From the NCBI GenBank assembly GCA_044227505.1, contig JBGAWP010000084.1, forward strand, positions 1-17,814: 17,814 nt of DNA, in the 5' to 3' direction. Numbering within the stretch: position 1 is the first letter of the stretch; every line of letters begins with the position of its first letter. Under the pieces are notes generated by a model. It was not told where the DNA came from, did not search any database, and saw only the letters and a program-made list of their open reading frames with translations. This document shows, one piece after another, positions 14,366 to 17,814 of this stretch. A program made the position numbers and the translations under genes. The DNA comes from UBA7236 sp044227505. GTDB lineage: Bacteria > Bacteroidota > Bacteroidia > Chitinophagales > BACL12.

Positions 14366-15295
14366 ATGATATTATTTTTAAATAACTTATATTTGAATAA
14401 TTCAAACCCACCTATTTGTATTAGGATACACCGAAGAGATACATTCACAATATTTAAGTTCTTGTTTTGCTCATCTTTTATTGTTTTAAATTTACAAACA
14501 AGTTCAGTCTCTGCACAAAGCAGTGAATTCAAATTCTCATCAGAATCCGAAAAAATCACATTGCAGGGCAATTGGGATTTTGATACAAGTTACAGCGTTA
14601 ATTCAATTTTGTTTGTGAACAATGCGAAGTATGCAAGCTTTTTTTCAATACATGTGGAATCTGATTCAATAATTTATTGGGACATACCTTTCGATCATGA
14701 AACCTCCTGCCATGCCGGTTCCAATCAATATCAGGTCAAATATTATATTAAAAAAGATACTTTATTTATTCAAGATGAAATTGTTACTATTCCGGACTTT
14801 ATAAGAGCGTGTTTTAAAATTAACATGATCAGCGATACTGCATTACTGCTCACTCGATTGTATACACTTCCTTCTGTTTATAATTATTTTAAACAAGATA
14901 TTTTCTGCGGAAATGAGGCATCATTAAGTGAAGAAAATAAAAGTTTAATACAAAATGGGAATTCTGAAAATCTGGTATGGTGTAAAGAAAATGATTCCAT
15001 AATTCTATTTATGGAAGCGGATACACTTATTATAATTACCAATCCGGATACCTGCAATTATTCATTGGTTAAAATCTTTCACAGTGATGGACCATGGGTT
15101 CAACCTATGATTGCTTTAAGTGCGATCAACTATTACAAAAACTTTTCTATTTATAAAATAATAGATCCACCTATAACATATCTCTGCAATAGCGACCATT
15201 ATTTGTTATTGGAATGTAAGTTATCTGGATTGCCCGATAAATCGAATAAAATTTATTTCAGATTTTATTTTGGCAGAAGTTTGGCACAAGAATAA
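14366..15295 (+). CDS. Exported protein, 3' end frameshifted
   Basis: The reading frame gives 309 residues, with a delayed signal-like segment at about 26-51 (FTIFKFLFCSSFIVLNL then SSVSAQ) preceded by an unusual polar start, so the true start may be downstream or non-ATG. The mature part begins EKITLQGNWDFDTSY, which looks lipocalin-like, and has several Cys. In-frame coding quality breaks at about 15250: the last 14 residues (IYFRFYFGRSLAQE) look non-native, while the +1 frame continues as convincing protein to 15392. The family is unknown to me. Confidence 0.75.
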   Translation: MILFLNNLYLNNSNPPICIRIHRRDTFTIFKFLFCSSFIVLNLQTSSVSAQSSEFKFSSESEKITLQGNWDFDTSYSVNSILFVNNAKYASFFSIHVESDSIIYWDIPFDHETSCHAGSNQYQVKYYIKKDTLFIQDEIVTIPDFIRACFKINMISDTALLLTRLYTLPSVYNYFKQDIFCGNEASLSEENKSLIQNGNSENLVWCKENDSIILFMEADTLIIITNPDTCNYSLVKIFHSDGPWVQPMIALSAINYYKNFSIYKIIDPPITYLCNSDHYLLLECKLSGLPDKSNKIYFRFYFGRSLAQE

Positions 15296-15392
15296 TCCAA
15301 ATGCAGAAGAAATTGACTCCCTCCGATATGACATTTCTCTAGTTGATGGTAAATACAGCAAAATAAAAGGCTTCAGAAACCGCCAAATCTAA
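15252..15392 (+). pseudogene. Displaced C-terminus of the preceding gene
   Basis: In the +1 frame the sequence reads ISDFILAEVWHKNNPNAEE then IDSLRYDISLVDGKYSKIK and GFRNRQI, ending at TAA 15390-15392. It has no ATG of its own. Removing one A from the AAAA run at 15248-15251 joins it to the 14366 gene to give 341 residues. That could be an assembly error in a homopolymer, a real inactivating indel, or a programmed +1 shift (least likely). Confidence 0.7.
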
Positions 15393-15417
15393 AAATTTGA
15401 AAAATTATGTTAAAAAA

Positions 15418-15449
15418 TTTGCGTAGCTAAATAACTACATATACATTTG
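15418..15449 (+). promoter_or_regulatory. Promoter of the arsR-SRPBCC operon
   Basis: TTTG at 15418-15421 and TACATTTG at 15442-15449 are 20 bases apart, a near-perfect Bacteroidota -33/-7 pair. The predicted transcription start is near 15456, leaving a leader of about 12 bases before the ATG at 15468. Confidence 0.75.
15423..15441 (+). promoter_or_regulatory. ArsR operator copy 1
   Basis: GTAGCTAAATAACTACATA lies wholly in the spacer between the -33 and -7 elements. GTAG...CTAC makes a 12-of-16 symmetric dyad, the form typical of ArsR/SmtB operators. Confidence 0.7.
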
Positions 15450-15467
15450 TAGCCAAATAACTACATA
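15449..15467 (+). promoter_or_regulatory. ArsR operator copy 2
   Basis: GTAGCCAAATAACTACATA differs from copy 1 at a single base and begins exactly 26 bases later. It starts on the last base of the -7 box and ends directly at the ATG, so binding would cover the transcription start. Confidence 0.7.
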
Positions 15468-15791
15468 ATGAACCTGAGACGCGACATCTTTCAAGCCATA
15501 GCCGACCCCACACGGCGCGCAATACTACTGCTGGTTGCAACACAAACGATGACGGCGGGTGCAATTGCCTCAAACTTCGACTCAGCGCGACCGACAGTTT
15601 CAAAACATCTGCAAATACTCGTGGAGTGCGAGTTACTTGGACAAATGCAGAACGGAAGAGAAATTTATTACCACTTAAACCTTCAAAAAATGCAGGAGTT
15701 AGCAGAATTTATCGAACCCTTCCGCAAAATTTGGGATGAGAGGTTCAACAAGTTGGAAGAAGTGATGAAAAATTATACACCTAAAAAATAA
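15468..15791 (+). CDS. ArsR-family winged-helix repressor
   Basis: The 107-residue protein is a stand-alone ArsR-type winged helix: FQAIADPTRRAILLLVATQ at 8-26, then the helix-turn-helix TAGAIASNFDSARPTVSKHL at 29-48, LQILVECELLGQMQNGREIY at 48-67 with the wing, and a C-terminal dimer helix FRKIWDERFNKLEEVM. There is no Cys or His metal site of the CxC type, so this is not a classic metal sensor but the type commonly paired with SRPBCC proteins. It very probably represses its own two-gene operon through the twin operators. The next gene begins 6 bases after its stop. Confidence 0.93.
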   Translation: MNLRRDIFQAIADPTRRAILLLVATQTMTAGAIASNFDSARPTVSKHLQILVECELLGQMQNGREIYYHLNLQKMQELAEFIEPFRKIWDERFNKLEEVMKNYTPKK

Positions 15792-15797
15792 CAAAAA

Positions 15798-16265
15798 ATG
15801 GAGCTAAAAACGAAGATCCACGCAGCAGTCGGGAAACAGGAATTAACCATTACGCGCGAATTTGATCTCCCCCTGGAGTTGCTTTTTAAGGCCTATTCCG
15901 AACCGGAAATTGTTGCACAATGGATGGGGACAAAGGTGCTGAAGATGGATAATAAAAAGCATGGCGGATATATTTTTGAAACTTCAGATCCTCAAGGAAA
16001 TGTACTTTTTAAAGCCAATGGCTCCATTCATGAATTTATTCCGGAGCGGAAAATTACCCGTACTTTCAAAATGGAAAATGCACCATTTGATGTGCAACTC
16101 GAATTTCTTGAATTTGAAAAGCTTACAGAAAATACAAGTAAACTTACTATGCAGATCGTTTATCGTTCTGTCGCGTTGAGAGATCAGATGTTAGCTTTGC
16201 CTTTCGCGGCAGGATTAAATATGGCGCATAACAAATTACAGGAAATAGTGATCAAACTTAAATAA
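15798..16265 (+). CDS. SRPBCC/AHSA1-like protein partnered with ArsR
   Basis: This protein of 155 residues has the AHSA1-like fold: LTITREFDLPLELLFKAYSE at 16-35, the W-M-G-T turn, then GGYIFETSDPQGNVLFKANG, a further strand EFIPERKITRTFKM, the region QLEFLEFEKLTENTSKLTMQ, and a closing helix around AGLNMAHNKLQEIVIKL. ArsR plus SRPBCC pairs are widespread in bacteria; the SRPBCC partner is thought to bind a small hydrophobic ligand and may modulate the response. It is translated from the same transcript as the repressor. It differs from the first SRPBCC protein at 7802. Confidence 0.92.
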   Translation: MELKTKIHAAVGKQELTITREFDLPLELLFKAYSEPEIVAQWMGTKVLKMDNKKHGGYIFETSDPQGNVLFKANGSIHEFIPERKITRTFKMENAPFDVQLEFLEFEKLTENTSKLTMQIVYRSVALRDQMLALPFAAGLNMAHNKLQEIVIKLK

Positions 16266-16295
16266 AAGGTCATGGCAAAAAACGGATAAGATGAA

Positions 16296-16355
16296 GGATA
16301 TAGGACACAGGAGAAAGGACACAGGACACAGGATAAAGGATAAAGGACACAGGAC
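16296..16355. repeat. Heptamer minisatellite, 8.5 copies
   Basis: Consecutive 7-base units start at 16296: GGATATA, GGACACA, GGAGAAA, GGACACA, GGACACA, GGATAAA, GGATAAA, GGACACA, then GGAC and A. All fit GGANANA. Degenerate units continue to about 16375 (GGGACATAGGATTAC). It lies between the SRPBCC gene and DUF4256, outside any frame. Confidence 0.85.
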
Positions 16356-16426
16356 AGGGTAACGGGACATAGGATTACAAACGGTGGAATCGTATAAAAT
16401 TTCGCAATAAATTCACGGCATAAATG

Positions 16427-16434
16427 TAATTTTG
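16427..16434 (+). promoter_or_regulatory. -7 box of DUF4256 gene
   Basis: TAATTTTG matches TAnnTTTG and lies 39 bases before the chosen ATG at 16474. The TTG in it is the first codon of the longer open frame, which argues that translation begins downstream at 16474. Confidence 0.45.
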
Positions 16435-16473
16435 AAATATAACTTAAAGAAGTTGACTAAATATAATTTAAAC

Positions 16474-17049
16474 ATGAAAAAATTAAATACTATTAAAAAG
16501 AAATTATCTCCTGCACAGAGTGAAGAACTCCTCAAAACGTTGAAAACGCGTTTTGAAAAAAACATGAACCGTCATAAAGGTCTTGAGTGGGAAAAAATTC
16601 AATCCAAACTATTAAAAGATCCGGAAAAATTATGGTCGCTTGATCAAATGGAACAAACCGGAGGCGAACCGGATGTAATTGGTTTCGATAAAAAAAGTGG
16701 TGAATTTTTATTTTATGATTGTTCACCCGAAAGTCCAAAGGGTCGCAGAAGCATTTGTTACGATCATCAGGCATTGGAGTCAAGAAAAGAACACAAACCT
16801 GAAAATAGTGCAATAGAAATGGCTGCGGATATGGGAGTTGAAATTTTAAACGAAGTAGAATACAGGGCACTACAAGCACTGGGGAATTTCGATACTAAAA
16901 CTTCCAGTTGGGTGCTGACTCCTCCAAATATCAGAAAATTAGGTGGCGCTCTTTTTGGGGATTACCGTTATGGAACTGTCTTCTTTTATCACAACGGAGC
17001 TGAATCGTATTATGCAGCAAGAGGATTTCGCGGATCACTGCGGGTATAA
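16474..17049 (+). CDS. DUF4256 protein
   Basis: The 191-residue protein matches DUF4256: KLSPAQSEELLKTLKTRFEK at the start, MNRHKGLEWEKIQSKL, the strand LDQMEQTGGEPDVIGFDKKS, GEFLFYDCSPESPKGRRSIC, YDHQALESRKEHKPENSAIE, MAADMGVEILNEVEYRALQ, and a closing LGGALFGDYRYGTVFFYHNG. No activity is known for the family. The frame is open back to TTG 16432, adding a Lys/Asn-rich start; ATG 16474 gives a more usual length, and the upstream -7 box agrees. It is 30 bases before ydeI-like. Confidence 0.9.
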   Translation: MKKLNTIKKKLSPAQSEELLKTLKTRFEKNMNRHKGLEWEKIQSKLLKDPEKLWSLDQMEQTGGEPDVIGFDKKSGEFLFYDCSPESPKGRRSICYDHQALESRKEHKPENSAIEMAADMGVEILNEVEYRALQALGNFDTKTSSWVLTPPNIRKLGGALFGDYRYGTVFFYHNGAESYYAARGFRGSLRV

Positions 17050-17079
17050 ATTTTTAATATGTACTTTAATAAATATAAA

Positions 17080-17640
17080 ATGAATCCAAAAGTCGATTTC
17101 TATTTCAAAAAAACAAATAAATGGAATGAGGAAATATTAAAATTAAGGATGATACTCCTCGAATGTGAACTTTCCGAAGAATTAAAATGGGGAGTTCCCT
17201 GTTACACGTATAATAAAAGTAATATTGTGCTCATTCATGTATTCAAAGAATATTGCGCTTTGCTTTTTTTTAAAGGCGTATTATTAAAAGATACCAAAAA
17301 AATTCTGATCCAGCAAACAGAAAATGTGCAATCTGCCCGCCAGATGCGGTTTACTAATATCAAAGAAATAATTAAACTGGAACGCACCATAAAATCCTAT
17401 GTTTATGAAGCCATAGAAATAGAAGAAGCTGGTTTAAAGGTCCCCTTAAAAAAAACTGCTGAATATGCGATTCCTGAAGAATTCCAAATTAAATTAAATA
17501 AATCCGCAGCTTTAAAGTCTGCCTTTGAAGCCCTTACGCCCGGCCGTCAAAGAGCANNNNNNNNNNAGTCGAAAACACGCGAGTCGAGGGTGGAAAAATA
17601 TTTGAAACAAATATTGAAGGGAAAGGGCTTGGAGGATTAA
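17080..17640 (+). CDS. YdeI/OmpD-associated family protein, interrupted by an N gap
   Basis: The protein matches the YdeI family (DUF1801 plus C-terminal DUF1905-like part): NPKVDFYFKKTNKWNEEI at the start, the LKWGVPCYTYNKSNIVLIHV motif, KEYCALLFFKGVLLKD, QQTENVQSARQMRFTNI, and the end PEEFQIKLNKSAALKSAFEA followed by LTPGRQRA and SKTRESRVEKYLKQILKG. Ten Ns replace bases within the conserved GRQR...KQSKTR block. I prefer ATG 17080 over ATG 17059, since family members start at MNPKVDFYF. The function is unknown; the fold may bind small molecules. Confidence 0.9.
   Translation: MNPKVDFYFKKTNKWNEEILKLRMILLECELSEELKWGVPCYTYNKSNIVLIHVFKEYCALLFFKGVLLKDTKKILIQQTENVQSARQMRFTNIKEIIKLERTIKSYVYEAIEIEEAGLKVPLKKTAEYAIPEEFQIKLNKSAALKSAFEALTPGRQRAXXXXSKTRESRVEKYLKQILKGKGLED
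17557..17566. other. Assembly gap of ten Ns
   Basis: Ten Ns lie inside the YdeI gene. They keep the frame, but from memory the family normally has about ten residues between GRQRA and SKTR, so the true gap is probably 28 bases and ten is a placeholder. The visible NAG before TCG would then be CAG (Gln), as in KQSKTR. Confidence 0.8.
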
Positions 17641-17699
17641 GAGGTACCTTGTTTTCCATCAACCTTAATTATCATCAAATAGCGTTAATTTAGTCCTCC

Positions 17700-17814
17700 A
17701 TGAAGTTATTAGCCATATTTCCCATTATACTAATTTATTCTTGTTCAACCGGCGATAAGGGTAAAATAGAATCAGATAAGCCCATAGAAAAAGTCTTGCA
17801 GAATACAAATATCA
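17700..17814 (+). CDS. Start of a lipoprotein (partial)
   Basis: An open frame from ATG 17700 to the window end gives 38 residues. It starts MKLLAIFPIILIYSC with a lipobox I-Y-S-C at C15, followed by a polar STGDKGKIESDKPIEK stretch. It is a lipoprotein signal peptide of class II; the family cannot be told from the visible part. Confidence 0.8.
   Translation, partial: MKLLAIFPIILIYSCSTGDKGKIESDKPIEKVLQNTNI

Noticed and set aside
15248..15260. Programmed -1 frameshift site
   Set aside because: The frame change needed is +1, and no pseudoknot or stimulator is evident downstream. An indel in the A run is simpler.
1..17814. CRISPR arrays, tRNA, rRNA, insertion sequences, integrase, toxin-antitoxin or restriction genes
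   Set aside because: No repeats with regular spacers, tRNA-like folds, transposase or recombinase motifs were seen on reading either strand. This is not proof of absence.

Overview
The window looks like a draft or metagenome-derived contig from a member of the Bacteroidota, probably a Chitinophagales/Sphingobacteriia-type organism. It is AT-rich. Start codons are preceded by A/T-rich leaders without clear Shine-Dalgarno sequences. Several genes carry the Bacteroidota -7 promoter box TAnnTTTG. One protein ends in a type IX secretion (T9SS) sorting domain, and two others are lipoproteins with classic lipoboxes. A run of ten Ns inside one gene marks an assembly gap.

Layout. (i) 1-2259: the end of an unrecognised gene, a long imperfect inverted repeat, an exported protein with a C-terminal Cys/His knuckle, and a T9SS cargo protein. 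(ii) 2260-12964: a forward-strand series of about 15 short, mostly single-domain genes: SnoaL/NTF2-like, cupin, DUF7793/STAS-like, GyrI-like, GNAT, membrane/PH-like, VOC, RibD-C/DHFR-like, SRPBCC, PhnB-type VOC, DUF1801, a second RibD-C/DHFR-like, PhzF, DUF2200, Arr rifamycin ADP-ribosyltransferase, a small membrane protein and a second DUF1801. (iii) 13004-13561: PhnA, the only reverse-strand gene. (iv) 13785-15392: a lipoprotein and an exported protein whose 3' end is frameshifted. (v) 15418-16265: an ArsR-type repressor and SRPBCC protein in a two-gene operon, with twin operators woven into its promoter. (vi) 16296-17814: a heptamer minisatellite, DUF4256, YdeI with the N gap, and the start of a lipoprotein.

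How the genes work together. Most do not form a pathway. Spacings of 26-370 bp and separate promoter boxes suggest many one-gene or two-gene units. Likely small operons are GNAT plus membrane protein (24 bp apart), SRPBCC plus PhnB-like VOC (26 bp), arr plus membrane protein plus DUF1801 (28 bp each) and ArsR plus SRPBCC (6 bp). The content (VOC, SRPBCC, DHFR-like, GNAT, GyrI-like, Arr, DUF1801, YdeI) resembles a stockpile of small-molecule-binding or drug-modifying genes, as found in cassette arrays. No integrase, transposase, tRNA, rRNA or CRISPR was seen.

The points most worth following are the twin ArsR operators, the homopolymer frameshift at about 15250, the attC-like inverted repeat at 157-249, the heptamer repeat at 16296-16355, and the cassette-like gene array itself. 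I see no clear new multi-gene system; the array is the nearest candidate.
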